A stretch of DNA of 64,000 nt from Anaeromonas frigoriresistens (GTDB taxonomy: Bacteria; Bacillota; Clostridia; Tissierellales; SIT17). Below, in pieces: positions 28,409-37,229 of this stretch. Each line of letters begins with the position of its first letter. Positions within the stretch are counted from its first letter, which is position 1. Location: contig NZ_WSFT01000005.1 of assembly GCF_016820655.1 (NCBI RefSeq), positions 1-64,000 of the forward strand, given 5' to 3'. A model generated the notes under the pieces. The model searched no databases and was not told where the DNA came from. It worked only from the letters and a program-made list of their open reading frames with translations. The translations under genes and the position numbers were made by a program.

Positions 28409-29126
28409 GGTAAGAGACTATGAAGCTATGAGTAAAAAAGCTGCAGTAATCGTATCTAGTCAGATAAATATGAAAAATGACTGTGTATTAGGTCTTGCTA
28501 CAGGAGACACTCCTTTGGGAATGTATAAAGAATTAATAAAAATGTATAAAGAAGAAATAATAGACTTTAAAGAAGTCACTACTTTTAATCTTGATGAATA
28601 CTACGGAATATCAGGAGAGAATGAGCAAAGTTATAAATACTATATGGATAAAAACTTCTTTAATCATATAAATATAAAACCGGAGAACACTCATATACCA
28701 AATGGAATGGCAGAAGATATTGAAGAAGAGGCTAGAAGATATGATAGCCTTATTCAAGGAATGGGAGATATAGATTTACAGATTTTAGGGATTGGTAGAA
28801 ATGGTCATATAGGATTCAATGAACCGGATGTAAAATTTGAAGCCTGTACTCACTTAGTGGATCTTGATGATGAAACTATAGAAGCTAACTCTAGATTTTT
28901 TGATGACATCGAAGATGTTCCTAAAAAAGCAATAAGCATGGGGATAAAGAATATTATGCATGCAGATAAAATCATATTGATAGCTAGTGGAATAGAAAAA
29001 GCAGATGTAATTAAAGAGACAATAGAAGGAAGCATATCTCCTAATGTACCAGCATCAGTTTTACAGCTTCACCCTAACACTATCTTTATATTAGATGAAG
29101 CTGCTGCATCTAAACTGAATATATAG
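28395..29126 (+). CDS. nagB: Glucosamine-6-phosphate deaminase
   Basis: Aldose-ketose isomerase/deaminase of 243 residues yielding fructose-6-P and ammonia. The family motifs are [23 protein letters not shown] and [13 protein letters not shown], the last containing the catalytic His. The ATG at 28395 is chosen because it opens [17 protein letters not shown], the normal NagB N-terminus. AGGGATTG lies upstream inside nagA. It is the last gene of the operon and is followed by a strong terminator. Confidence 0.97.
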   Translation: MKIIKVRDYEAMSKKAAVIVSSQINMKNDCVLGLATGDTPLGMYKELIKMYKEEIIDFKEVTTFNLDEYYGISGENEQSYKYYMDKNFFNHINIKPENTHIPNGMAEDIEEEARRYDSLIQGMGDIDLQILGIGRNGHIGFNEPDVKFEACTHLVDLDDETIEANSRFFDDIEDVPKKAISMGIKNIMHADKIILIASGIEKADVIKETIEGSISPNVPASVLQLHPNTIFILDEAAASKLNI

Positions 29127-29146
29127 ATAATTCCTTTTTGAAAAAA

Positions 29147-29177
29147 GTCCTAATCTTATGATTAGGATTATTTTTTT
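29147..29177 (+). terminator. Terminator of the salvage operon
   Basis: The stem GTCCTAATC / GATTAGGAT, with a G-T closing pair and a TTAT loop, is followed by a T run. Confidence 0.92.
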
Positions 29178-29269
29178 ATAGGGATAATAATATTACAATT
29201 ATATTATTTCATACAAAATAATATAACTATGGTATATAATAGAATTAATAAGCTAGGGGGAGGTTAAAT

Positions 29270-30565
29270 ATGAAATTAAAAAGATTATTTATAATTATAA
29301 GCATTATTTTTCTCTTAATCTTTAACTCAATGATTATCTTTGCTCAAACTAATGAGGATGTATTTGTAATTCCTATAAAGGGTGAAATAGATAAAGCTAC
29401 ATACCAATTTGTAAAAAGAGAGTTAAAAAACATAGAGGATTTAAATCCAAAGGCAATTATATTTGAAATTGATACCTACGGAGGATATATAACTGAAGCA
29501 GAAAAAATTAAAAGATTAATAGTTGAATTAGATGTTCCAACTATCTCTTTTGTAAATACCAAGGCAGAATCAGCAGGAGTATTATTAACTATAGCAAGTG
29601 ATAAGGTAGTTATGGCTAAAGGATCTACAATAGGATCTGCTGAGCCTATCCCAAACACGGAAAAGACTCTATCCTATTGGGTAGAAGAGCTAAGGTCAAC
29701 TGCCATTACAAAAGGTAGAGATCCGGAATTAATAGCATCCATGGCGGATAAGAGCATAGAAATAGAAGGAATAGTTAAAGAAGGTAGACTGCTAAACTTA
29801 AACTATGAAAAAGCCAAAGAGCTAAATTTAGCAGATATCATAGCAAATGACTATGAAGAATTATTAGCAGATCTAAATATTGATTATGATGAAATAAGAA
29901 CATCAGAAATGGATTTTATTACTAGAATAGCTAAATTTATTGTTAATCCATATGTATTGAGTCTATTACTGATAATAGGATTCTTAGCTATTGTGGTGGA
30001 AATATTCACATTAGGATTTGGAGCTGGAGGAAGTGTAGCTATAATAGCCTTTGCGCTCTATTTTGGAAGCAACTTACTGGTGGGAAATACTGGATGGGCT
30101 GCATTACTTATATTTATAGTAGGTATAATATTACTATTAATAGAAGCAATAGCTCCTGGATTTGGAGTACCAGGGATAGGAGGAATAGCCTGTATAGGTG
30201 TAGGAATTGTATTAGCATCCCCTGATATAGAAATTGCTATAATATCAGTTGTTATAGCAATAGTCGTAAGTATCCTAGTGGCATATTTGTTTATAAAGTA
30301 TGGACAAAAAAGCCCATATTTTGATAAGATTATATTAAATACTAAGCAAGAAGGTAATTCAGGATATTCTAGTGCAATTGACAATAGGAAATATTTATAC
30401 AAAGAAGGTATTGCACTGACAACTTTAAGACCTTCAGGAACTATAGTTGTTGAAGATGATAGATTAGATGCAGTAACAGAAGGACAATTTATAGTGAAAG
30501 GGGAGAGAATTAAAGTTATTAAAATTGAAGGATCAAAAGTTGTTGTTAGAAAAATTGAATTATAA
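29270..30565 (+). CDS. NfeD-family membrane serine protease (ClpP class)
   Basis: Full-length NfeD protein of 431 residues. A signal/anchor (about 6-25) is followed by a ClpP-like protease domain with the probable nucleophile Ser101 in KAESAGVLLTIASD. Four to five membrane segments (about 225-350) and a C-terminal OB-fold domain ending VKVIKIEGSKVVVRKI complete it. NfeD proteins pair with flotillins, and the floA gene follows by 15 bases, as in B. subtilis yqeZ-yqfA. This is where the conserved backbone resumes after the inserted salvage operon. Confidence 0.93.
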   Translation: MKLKRLFIIISIIFLLIFNSMIIFAQTNEDVFVIPIKGEIDKATYQFVKRELKNIEDLNPKAIIFEIDTYGGYITEAEKIKRLIVELDVPTISFVNTKAESAGVLLTIASDKVVMAKGSTIGSAEPIPNTEKTLSYWVEELRSTAITKGRDPELIASMADKSIEIEGIVKEGRLLNLNYEKAKELNLADIIANDYEELLADLNIDYDEIRTSEMDFITRIAKFIVNPYVLSLLLIIGFLAIVVEIFTLGFGAGGSVAIIAFALYFGSNLLVGNTGWAALLIFIVGIILLLIEAIAPGFGVPGIGGIACIGVGIVLASPDIEIAIISVVIAIVVSILVAYLFIKYGQKSPYFDKIILNTKQEGNSGYSSAIDNRKYLYKEGIALTTLRPSGTIVVEDDRLDAVTEGQFIVKGERIKVIKIEGSKVVVRKIEL

Positions 30566-30580
30566 TAAGGGAGGATTTGT

Positions 30581-31570
30581 ATGGAAAGTTTAATAATTTT
30601 AGGAGTAATTATAGTTGGAGTTTTAATATTCTTAACGCTATTATTTAGTTTTATCCCTGTAGGATTATGGATAACAGCATATTTTTCAGGAGTAAAAATT
30701 GGATTATTTACATTAGTTGGTATGAGATTAAGAAAGGTAATACCATCAAGAATTGTAAATCCAATGATAAAATCTACAAAAGCTGGTATAGATATAAATG
30801 TAGATAAATTAGAGGCACACTATTTAGCAGGAGGTAATGTTAATACAGTTGTAGATGCTCTTATAGCAGCACAGAGAGCAAACATTGCATTACCCTTTGA
30901 AAGAGCTACAGCTATCGACCTAGCAGGTCGTAATGTATTAGAAGCTGTTCAAGTAAGTGTTAACCCTAAAGTAATTGAAACACCTAAAGTTGCTGCAGTA
31001 GCTAAAGATGGTATTGAGGTTATGGCAAAGGCTAGAGTAACAGTTAGAGCCAATATTGAAAGACTTGTTGGTGGAGCCGGGGAAGAAACTATCATTGCAA
31101 GAGTTGGTGAAGGAATTGTAACTACGGTAGGTAGTGCGGAAACTCATAAAGCAGTACTTGAAAATCCAGACGGTATATCTAGAAATGTATTAGACAAAGG
31201 TTTAGATTCAGGAACGGCTTTTGAAATATTATCAATAGATATAGCTGATGTAGATGTAGGAAGAAATATTGGCGCTACTTTACAAACTGATCAAGCAGAG
31301 GCTGATAAGAGAATAGCACAAGCTAAAGCTGAGGAAAGAAGAGCGATGGCTGTGGCAAAAGAGCAAGAAATGAAAGCGGAAGTTCAATTCCAAAGAGCTA
31401 AAGTTGTTGAGGCAGAAGCTGAAGTACCAAGAGCATTAGCAAGAGCTTTAGAACAAGGAAATATAGGAGTTATGGACTATTATAATATGAAAAATATATT
31501 AGCAGATACAAATATGAGAGAGTCTATTTCAGGTATTAATAAAGAAAATGACAACAATAAAAGAGATTAG
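30581..31570 (+). CDS. floA: Flotillin-like protein FloA
   Basis: Membrane-raft scaffold protein of 329 residues. An N-terminal hydrophobic hairpin (about 4-45) anchors it. An SPFH domain follows, with [20 protein letters not shown] and an Ala/Glu-rich coiled coil ([24 protein letters not shown]) for oligomerisation. Length and sequence fit the FloA (YqfA) branch. It is in an operon with the NfeD gene. Confidence 0.95.
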   Translation: MESLIILGVIIVGVLIFLTLLFSFIPVGLWITAYFSGVKIGLFTLVGMRLRKVIPSRIVNPMIKSTKAGIDINVDKLEAHYLAGGNVNTVVDALIAAQRANIALPFERATAIDLAGRNVLEAVQVSVNPKVIETPKVAAVAKDGIEVMAKARVTVRANIERLVGGAGEETIIARVGEGIVTTVGSAETHKAVLENPDGISRNVLDKGLDSGTAFEILSIDIADVDVGRNIGATLQTDQAEADKRIAQAKAEERRAMAVAKEQEMKAEVQFQRAKVVEAEAEVPRALARALEQGNIGVMDYYNMKNILADTNMRESISGINKENDNNKRD

Positions 31571-31578
31571 GTGATTTC

Positions 31579-32082
31579 ATGGATATATTAGATTTAATAT
31601 TTCCATTATTGATTCTTCTAGGACCTGCACTGCTTAAAAGTTTTTCTGATAAGAATAAAGTAGAAAAACAAAGAAATACCCAAAGCATAGATAATAAAAA
31701 CAGAGACAAAGAAGAAGTTAAAAAAATAGAAAAGTCTCCAGTGCAAGCTAGAATAAATGAAGTAAAAAGGACTTTAGATAGAAAATTGAATACACAAAAC
31801 CCTTCTGATAGTGAAAGAAAATTATCTGCAGAGAGAAATATAACTAAAAGAGTAGATGAAGAAGAATTAATCTCTAGAGTGACTAAAGAGAGACGAAGTG
31901 TAGACAGGAATAAAGTAAATGAACAAAAACAGAGAGTAGTTAGAAATAAAGATGTCATCAAAGACAATGAGATAGGAAATAATGATATTGATCTAAAGTT
32001 CGATAAAAGAGAATTAGTAAAGGGAATAATAATGTCAGAAATCTTATCACCACCTAAAGCATTAAAGAATAAAACTAATTAA
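31579..32082 (+). CDS. Unknown protein with N-terminal anchor, cotranscribed with floA
   Basis: I do not recognise a domain in this 167-residue protein. One hydrophobic segment (about 3-20, LIFPLLILLGPALL) is followed by a strongly charged, probably disordered cytoplasmic region rich in K, R, E and N. The C-terminal part KRELVKGIIMSEILSPPKAL is more ordered. It starts 8 bases after floA and ends in a terminator. The position corresponds to B. subtilis yqfB, but that protein is shorter and I cannot claim homology. An accessory of the flotillin/NfeD raft is a reasonable guess. Confidence 0.7.
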   Translation: MDILDLIFPLLILLGPALLKSFSDKNKVEKQRNTQSIDNKNRDKEEVKKIEKSPVQARINEVKRTLDRKLNTQNPSDSERKLSAERNITKRVDEEELISRVTKERRSVDRNKVNEQKQRVVRNKDVIKDNEIGNNDIDLKFDKRELVKGIIMSEILSPPKALKNKTN

Positions 32083-32110
32083 ATCTGAATAATTTATAAA
32101 GTGTTTTAAA

Positions 32111-32146
32111 AGAGGAGTAACCTTAAAAGGTTGCTCCTCTTTTTGT
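32111..32146 (+). terminator. Terminator after the nfeD-floA unit
   Basis: The 12-bp stem AGAGGAGTAACC / GGTTGCTCCTCT, with one G-T pair, and a 6-nt loop is followed by TTTTTG. Confidence 0.92.
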
Positions 32147-32197
32147 AATAGTACAAAAAAAATAAGCATAAATTTAATTATGGAGGAGGGTAGCAGA

Positions 32198-32473
32198 ATG
32201 AGTAAAAAGATAGATAATCTTAAAAACAATTTAGCAGATGCATTGGAATTACCAAAAGAGATAGTTTTAGATCTACCTAAAATTACAATGATAGGAAATA
32301 TTCAATTATATATAGAGAACCATAAAGGTATAGTAGAGTATAGTAAAGAGAGGATCAGAATCAATAGCAAGATAGGAATCATAAGGATAATAGGAAAGAA
32401 AATGATAATTAAAAATATAGTGTCAGAAGAAGTTGTAATAACTGGAGAAATTATTAATATAGAGTTTATGTAA
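32198..32473 (+). CDS. yqfC: Sporulation protein YqfC
   Basis: YabP/YqfC-family protein of 91 residues, in B. subtilis under mother-cell sigma-E control. The conserved core is DLPKITMIGNIQLYIENHKGIVEYSKERIRI. The ATG at 32198 is chosen because GGAGGAGGG is correctly spaced; an in-frame ATG at 32180 lies upstream of that site. It is followed by yqfD, as in all sporulating relatives. Confidence 0.92.
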   Translation: MSKKIDNLKNNLADALELPKEIVLDLPKITMIGNIQLYIENHKGIVEYSKERIRINSKIGIIRIIGKKMIIKNIVSEEVVITGEIINIEFM

Positions 32474-32486
32474 TAGGGGTGAAGGC

Positions 32487-33698
32487 ATGTTAATCATTAG
32501 ATTATGGAATTATTTTCGTGGATATGTTATTATTAGAATTGAAGGACTAACCCTTGAGAGATTCATCAATTTAGCCACTTTAAACGATATTTATCTTTGG
32601 GATATTGATAGATTTGATTATACTACTTTAGAAGCTAAAGTTAGTATAAAAGGATTTAAGGAGTTAAAAAAGATAATTATAAAAGCTGGCTGTAGGTTTG
32701 ATGTAATATCTAAGGAAGGATTACCCTTTGTATTAAATAAACTAAAAAGAAGAAAGATGTTAGTTGTGGGATTTATCCTAATGATAGGAGTAATCTTTTT
32801 TTTAACCTCATTTATCTGGAATATAGAAATAGTTGGGAGTAAAGATTTTGATGAAGGAAAATTAATAGAATATTTAGATAAAGAAGGAATAAAAACCGGG
32901 ATAAAAAAATCTATAGTTAATGAAGATGAACTACAAATTGATATATTGAAAAAATTTGATGATATTGCCTATGTAGATATAGATATTCAAGGAACAAATT
33001 TGGTAGTAGAAGTTAAAAAGAGAAGTTTTTATACTGAAGATGATAAAATAGATAAAAATAAACCTTGTAATATTGTAGCTAATAAAAAAGCAGTCATAGA
33101 AAAAGTTATAGCAAAAAATGGGAATGCTGTAGTGGAAAAGGGTGAAATTGTTGAAGAAGGTCAAGTACTTATAACTGGAATAGTGCAGAATGATTCAGAA
33201 GAAAATATACTATTAGTTCATTCAGAAGGGGAAGTGTTGGCTCGAACCTATTATTATAATACAATAAAAGAACCTATTATTAAACAAATCCAAGAAGAAA
33301 CTGGAGAAAAGTACTTCTCAAGAGAATTAAAAATAGGTAATAAAAGTATTCACTTGAAAAATGGAGATATACCCTTTAAAGACTATTTAGAGTTTATAGA
33401 TGATAAAGAAAATGGATTTTATTCGGTTATACCATTTAATATTGTGACTCATGAATATAGAGAAGTTGAAATAAAGACAGTTAAACAAAATGTAGATTCA
33501 CTAAAGGAATCCCTTAATGTAATTATCACTAAAGAAGCAATGGAGAAAATTCCTGAAGATAGCAAGGTTTTATCTAAAGAGATAGATTTTGAAACAAAAG
33601 ATAATTTCTTAATAGCAAAAATTAAAATTGAATTAATTGAGGATATAGGGAAAAAGGAATACATACAAAACCAAATAGAGAAATATGAGGAGGAGTAA
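32487..33698 (+). CDS. yqfD: Sporulation protein YqfD
   Basis: Membrane protein of 403 residues in the YqfD family. A cytoplasmic N-terminal part (about 1-90) is followed by a single membrane segment (about 91-112, VVGFILMIGVIFFLTSFIW). A long extracytoplasmic region begins NIEIVGSKDFDEGKLIEYL, a POTRA-like pattern. It is needed for normal sporulation in B. subtilis, but the exact role is unknown. It lies 13 bases after yqfC and 2 bases before phoH. Confidence 0.92.
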   Translation: MLIIRLWNYFRGYVIIRIEGLTLERFINLATLNDIYLWDIDRFDYTTLEAKVSIKGFKELKKIIIKAGCRFDVISKEGLPFVLNKLKRRKMLVVGFILMIGVIFFLTSFIWNIEIVGSKDFDEGKLIEYLDKEGIKTGIKKSIVNEDELQIDILKKFDDIAYVDIDIQGTNLVVEVKKRSFYTEDDKIDKNKPCNIVANKKAVIEKVIAKNGNAVVEKGEIVEEGQVLITGIVQNDSEENILLVHSEGEVLARTYYYNTIKEPIIKQIQEETGEKYFSRELKIGNKSIHLKNGDIPFKDYLEFIDDKENGFYSVIPFNIVTHEYREVEIKTVKQNVDSLKESLNVIITKEAMEKIPEDSKVLSKEIDFETKDNFLIAKIKIELIEDIGKKEYIQNQIEKYEEE

Positions 33699-33700
33699 TA

Positions 33701-34684
33701 TTGTCAAAGGAAGTTACTGAGAAGAAAATTAAAATAACAAATGAGGATTTTACAAGAGAACTTTATGGAAATTTTGATGAAAATATAAAACTTATAGAAA
33801 AAGAATTTAATGTTGATATAGTATCTCGAGAAGAAGAGATTAGAATAATAGGAATAAAAGATGATGTAAATTTAGCTGAGGCTTTAATACAAAAACTTAT
33901 AGAAATTGTGAAGGTTGAAGGGGAATTAACTACCCAACAAATAAGATATGCTACTAAACTTGTATATCAAGGAAATGAAGATAAAATGAATGATTTATTA
34001 GATGATGCTGTATGTATAACATTCTCAGGAAAAACTATTAAACCAAAAACATTAGGACAAAAAAAATACATTGATTCAATGAAGAATAACGACATAGTCT
34101 TTGGAATAGGTCCTGCTGGAACTGGTAAAACTTATCTAGCTGTAGCTAAAGCAGTTCAAGCCTTTAAAAATAAAGAAGTTGATAGAATAATCTTAACAAG
34201 ACCTGCTGTAGAAGCTGGTGAAAAACTTGGATTCTTACCAGGAGATTTACAGGATAAAGTGGATCCATATCTCAGGCCAGTATATGATGCTCTTTTCGAT
34301 ATATTTGGTGGTGAAGCATTTTTAAAAAATAGAGAACGAGGATTAATAGAGATAGCTCCTTTAGCATATATGAGGGGAAGAACATTAGACTCAGCCTTTG
34401 TAATATTAGATGAAGCACAAAATACCACAGCAGAACAGATGAAAATGTTTTTAACTCGTTTAGGATTTGGATCAAAGGCAATTATAACAGGAGATATAAC
34501 TCAGGTAGATTTACCTAATGGTAAAGCTTCTGGATTAAAACAAGTAACTAACATTCTTCAAGATGTTAAAGGAATAGAGTTTATCTATTTAAATAAAAAT
34601 GATGTGGTAAGACATAGATTAGTTCAAAAGATTATAGAAGCTTACGAAATCCATGAAAATAAAGTTGAATCTAATAAAAAATAG
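33701..34684 (+). CDS. phoH: PhoH-family ATPase
   Basis: ATPase of 327 residues with an N-terminal KH-like region (about 15-75). The Walker A motif is GPAGTGKTYLAVA (about 134-146) and the Walker B is FVILDEAQNTT. It acts in RNA metabolism, usually next to ybeY. The start is TTG with GAGGAGG upstream. In B. subtilis yqfF (pgpH) separates phoH from ybeY; here ybeY follows after 67 bases. Confidence 0.94.
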   Translation: MSKEVTEKKIKITNEDFTRELYGNFDENIKLIEKEFNVDIVSREEEIRIIGIKDDVNLAEALIQKLIEIVKVEGELTTQQIRYATKLVYQGNEDKMNDLLDDAVCITFSGKTIKPKTLGQKKYIDSMKNNDIVFGIGPAGTGKTYLAVAKAVQAFKNKEVDRIILTRPAVEAGEKLGFLPGDLQDKVDPYLRPVYDALFDIFGGEAFLKNRERGLIEIAPLAYMRGRTLDSAFVILDEAQNTTAEQMKMFLTRLGFGSKAIITGDITQVDLPNGKASGLKQVTNILQDVKGIEFIYLNKNDVVRHRLVQKIIEAYEIHENKVESNKK

Positions 34685-34751
34685 CAAGGTATATTTAAAA
34701 GTTCATATGAAGAACCTAATATTAATATTAGAATAAGGAAGGAAGAGGTAT

Positions 34752-35213
34752 ATGGAAGTATATATAGATAATAGACAAACAGAAATATTATTAGAAGTGG
34801 ATATAGAACAAACAATAAATAGTGTAGTAGAAGAATGTTTGAAGTACGAAGACTATGGTACTGATTATGAAATAAGTGTATCATTTGTTAATAATAAGGA
34901 AATAAAAGATTTAAATACTAAATTTAGAGGTAAAAATAAAGAAACTGATGTATTATCTTTTCCAATGGAAGATGAGAATGATATTAATATTGAAGGACAG
35001 GTACCTATATTAGGAGATATCGTTATATCTGCTCAAAAGGCTCAAGAACAAGCCGAGGATTACAATCATAGTTTAAGAAGGGAAATAGCATATCTAACAG
35101 CTCATAGTATGTTTCATTTAATGGGATATGATCATATGAATGAAGAAGATAAGAAAATCATGAGAAATAAAGAAAAACAAATAATGAAGAATTTAGGAAT
35201 TTTTAAAAACTAA
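34752..35213 (+). CDS. ybeY: Endoribonuclease YbeY (rRNA maturation)
   Basis: Zinc endoribonuclease of 153 residues that matures 16S rRNA and aids ribosome quality control. The metal site is the HxxxHxxGxDH pattern in TAHSMFHLMGYDHMNEEDK. The position usually written Gly after the first His is Ser here. The conserved arginine-containing stretch KFRGKNKETDVLSFP is also present. It forms a unit with phoH upstream and dgkA downstream. Confidence 0.95.
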   Translation: MEVYIDNRQTEILLEVDIEQTINSVVEECLKYEDYGTDYEISVSFVNNKEIKDLNTKFRGKNKETDVLSFPMEDENDINIEGQVPILGDIVISAQKAQEQAEDYNHSLRREIAYLTAHSMFHLMGYDHMNEEDKKIMRNKEKQIMKNLGIFKN

Positions 35214-35233
35214 TAGGAAAGCAGGTAATTTAA

Positions 35234-35923
35234 GTGAAGAGATTAATAGATAGTTTCAATTATGCAGTAGAAGGAATTATCTATACGTTAAAAACACAAA
35301 GAAACATGCGAATTCATTTCTTTATGATGATAATAATATTATTTTTAAGTTTGTTTTTTAACTTTTCTAAAGTTGAATTATTATTGTTATTCTTTGCTAT
35401 TTCATTAGTAATAATCGCAGAAATGCTCAATACAGCAATAGAAAAAACCATAGATATGTTTACTGAGGATTTCCATCCATTAGCTAAAATTGCTAAAAAT
35501 GTAGCAGCCGGGGCTGTTTTAGTTGCAGCAATGAACTCAATAATGGTAGGATATCTGTTGTTTTTTTATCGTATAAATCCTTTTACAAAATCTATATTAT
35601 TTAAAATAAGGAGTTCTCCTGTTCATATTACCTTTATATGCATCTTACTTATCATAATAGTAACCATCGTTATAAAAACTCTTACTCACTCAGGAACCCC
35701 TTTTAAAGGGGGTATCGTTAGTGGACATACTGCATTATCATTTACAGTATCTACAGTAATAACTTTTTTAAGTGAAAATATATTAATTGCAACATTAAGC
35801 TTTTTATTGTCAATTTTGGTGGGTCAAAGTAGAATAGAGGGAGAGATTCATACTTTTTTCCAAGTCATTAATGGTGCATTATTGGGTATATTAGTAACAG
35901 TACTAATATTTCAATTATTATAA
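35234..35923 (+). CDS. Diacylglycerol/undecaprenol kinase fused to a PAP2 phosphatase domain
   Basis: Fusion of 229 residues. The N-terminal part (about 1-115) is a DgkA-type kinase with the signature AEMLNTAIEKTIDMFTEDFHP and three membrane helices. The C-terminal part (about 120-229) is a PAP2 domain with GGIVSGHTALSF and SRIEGEIHT as the histidine-containing blocks. Kinase and phosphatase on one chain would recycle lipid-linked phosphates such as undecaprenyl phosphate. The start is GTG with only a modest AGCAGGT site. Confidence 0.9.
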   Translation: MKRLIDSFNYAVEGIIYTLKTQRNMRIHFFMMIIILFLSLFFNFSKVELLLLFFAISLVIIAEMLNTAIEKTIDMFTEDFHPLAKIAKNVAAGAVLVAAMNSIMVGYLLFFYRINPFTKSILFKIRSSPVHITFICILLIIIVTIVIKTLTHSGTPFKGGIVSGHTALSFTVSTVITFLSENILIATLSFLLSILVGQSRIEGEIHTFFQVINGALLGILVTVLIFQLL

Positions 35924-35944
35924 TCTACATATAGGAGGTCCATT

Positions 35945-37207
35945 ATGACTGGCACTTTAATATCAATAAGAATACTGATTTTAGCAATACTTCTAGTGTT
36001 ATCAGCTTTTTTTTCTAGTTCTGAAACTGCATTAACATCTTTAAAGATTGCTAAAATAAGACAACTTCGAGAAACAAATGAAAAAAAGGCAAGACTTTTA
36101 GAGAGAATAAAGAAAAAAATAAATACAATATTATCTACAATCTTAATTGGAAATAATGTGGTGAATATATTAGCAACTGCAATATTAACAGAGCTAACTG
36201 TAGAATTTTTTGAGGGAAGTAGTTCCACTCTTATAGCTACAGGTGTAATGACTATTTTAATATTGATTTTTGGTGAGATAACACCAAAAACCTTTGCTGC
36301 TCAAAATCCTGAGAAAGTATCTATGATAGTTGCTAGACCATTAGAAGCACTATCAGTAATTTTTAAACCTATATTAATTGTACTTAACTCAATAACTGGT
36401 TTTATAATTAAAATTTTAGGTGGTAATGTAAACTATACTGGACCCTTTGTAACTGAAGAAGAGATTAGATCATTAGTAGATGTTGGAGAAGAAGAAGGTG
36501 TAGTTAAACTTCATGAAAAAGAAATGATTGAAAACATTTTTGAAATAGATGATATAGATGTCAGTGATGTAATGGTTCCAAGAATAGATATTATTGCCAT
36601 ATCTGAAGATGCATCTATGGAAATGGCATTAGAAAAAATAACTAGAAATGGACATTCTAGAATACCGGTATATAAAGAAAATATTGATAATATAGTAGGA
36701 TTATTATATGCAAAAGATGTATTGCCTTTTATAGGATATAAACAAAAGGATATAAATGAGACAAAAATCATAGATATTATGCGTCAACCATACTATGTTC
36801 CCGAAACAAAAAAAGTGAATAAACTTCTAAGAGAACTTCAACAACATAAAGTACATATGGCGATAGTTTTAGATGAATATGGTGGAACAGAAGGATTAGT
36901 AACCATTGAGGATATATTAGAAGAAATAGTAGGGGATATATTAGATGAGTATGATAATGATATAGATATGATTGAAAAAATTGATGAAACTACTTATCAC
37001 ATAAAAGCTGAAGTATCCCTGGAGGATATTAATGAGTTATTTAACACAGACTTCCCAGAGGATGACTTTGACTCCCTGGGAGGATACATATTTAGTACTC
37101 TAGGTAGAGTTCCAAAACAAGGAGATACTTTAGAAGAACGAGGTATAAAGATGGTGGTTAAAAAAGTAGTTAATAGAAGAGTGAAGTTAGTAGAAATAAC
37201 AATTTAA
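35945..37207 (+). CDS. CNNM/CorC-family membrane transporter (hemolysin-like)
   Basis: Protein of 420 residues. The N-terminal CNNM membrane domain (about 1-175) contains the family SSSETALTSLK motif. A CBS pair (about 200-330) reads VMVPRIDIIAI and DEYGGTEGLVTIEDILEEIVGDI. A CorC/HlyC C-terminal domain follows (about 335-418). Members export Mg2+ or Co2+ or sense Mg-ATP. It is not found at this place in B. subtilis and is probably cotranscribed from dgkA through cdd. Confidence 0.92.
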   Translation: MTGTLISIRILILAILLVLSAFFSSSETALTSLKIAKIRQLRETNEKKARLLERIKKKINTILSTILIGNNVVNILATAILTELTVEFFEGSSSTLIATGVMTILILIFGEITPKTFAAQNPEKVSMIVARPLEALSVIFKPILIVLNSITGFIIKILGGNVNYTGPFVTEEEIRSLVDVGEEEGVVKLHEKEMIENIFEIDDIDVSDVMVPRIDIIAISEDASMEMALEKITRNGHSRIPVYKENIDNIVGLLYAKDVLPFIGYKQKDINETKIIDIMRQPYYVPETKKVNKLLRELQQHKVHMAIVLDEYGGTEGLVTIEDILEEIVGDILDEYDNDIDMIEKIDETTYHIKAEVSLEDINELFNTDFPEDDFDSLGGYIFSTLGRVPKQGDTLEERGIKMVVKKVVNRRVKLVEITI

Positions 37208-37229
37208 TTAATACTTGGGGGTATGTAAA

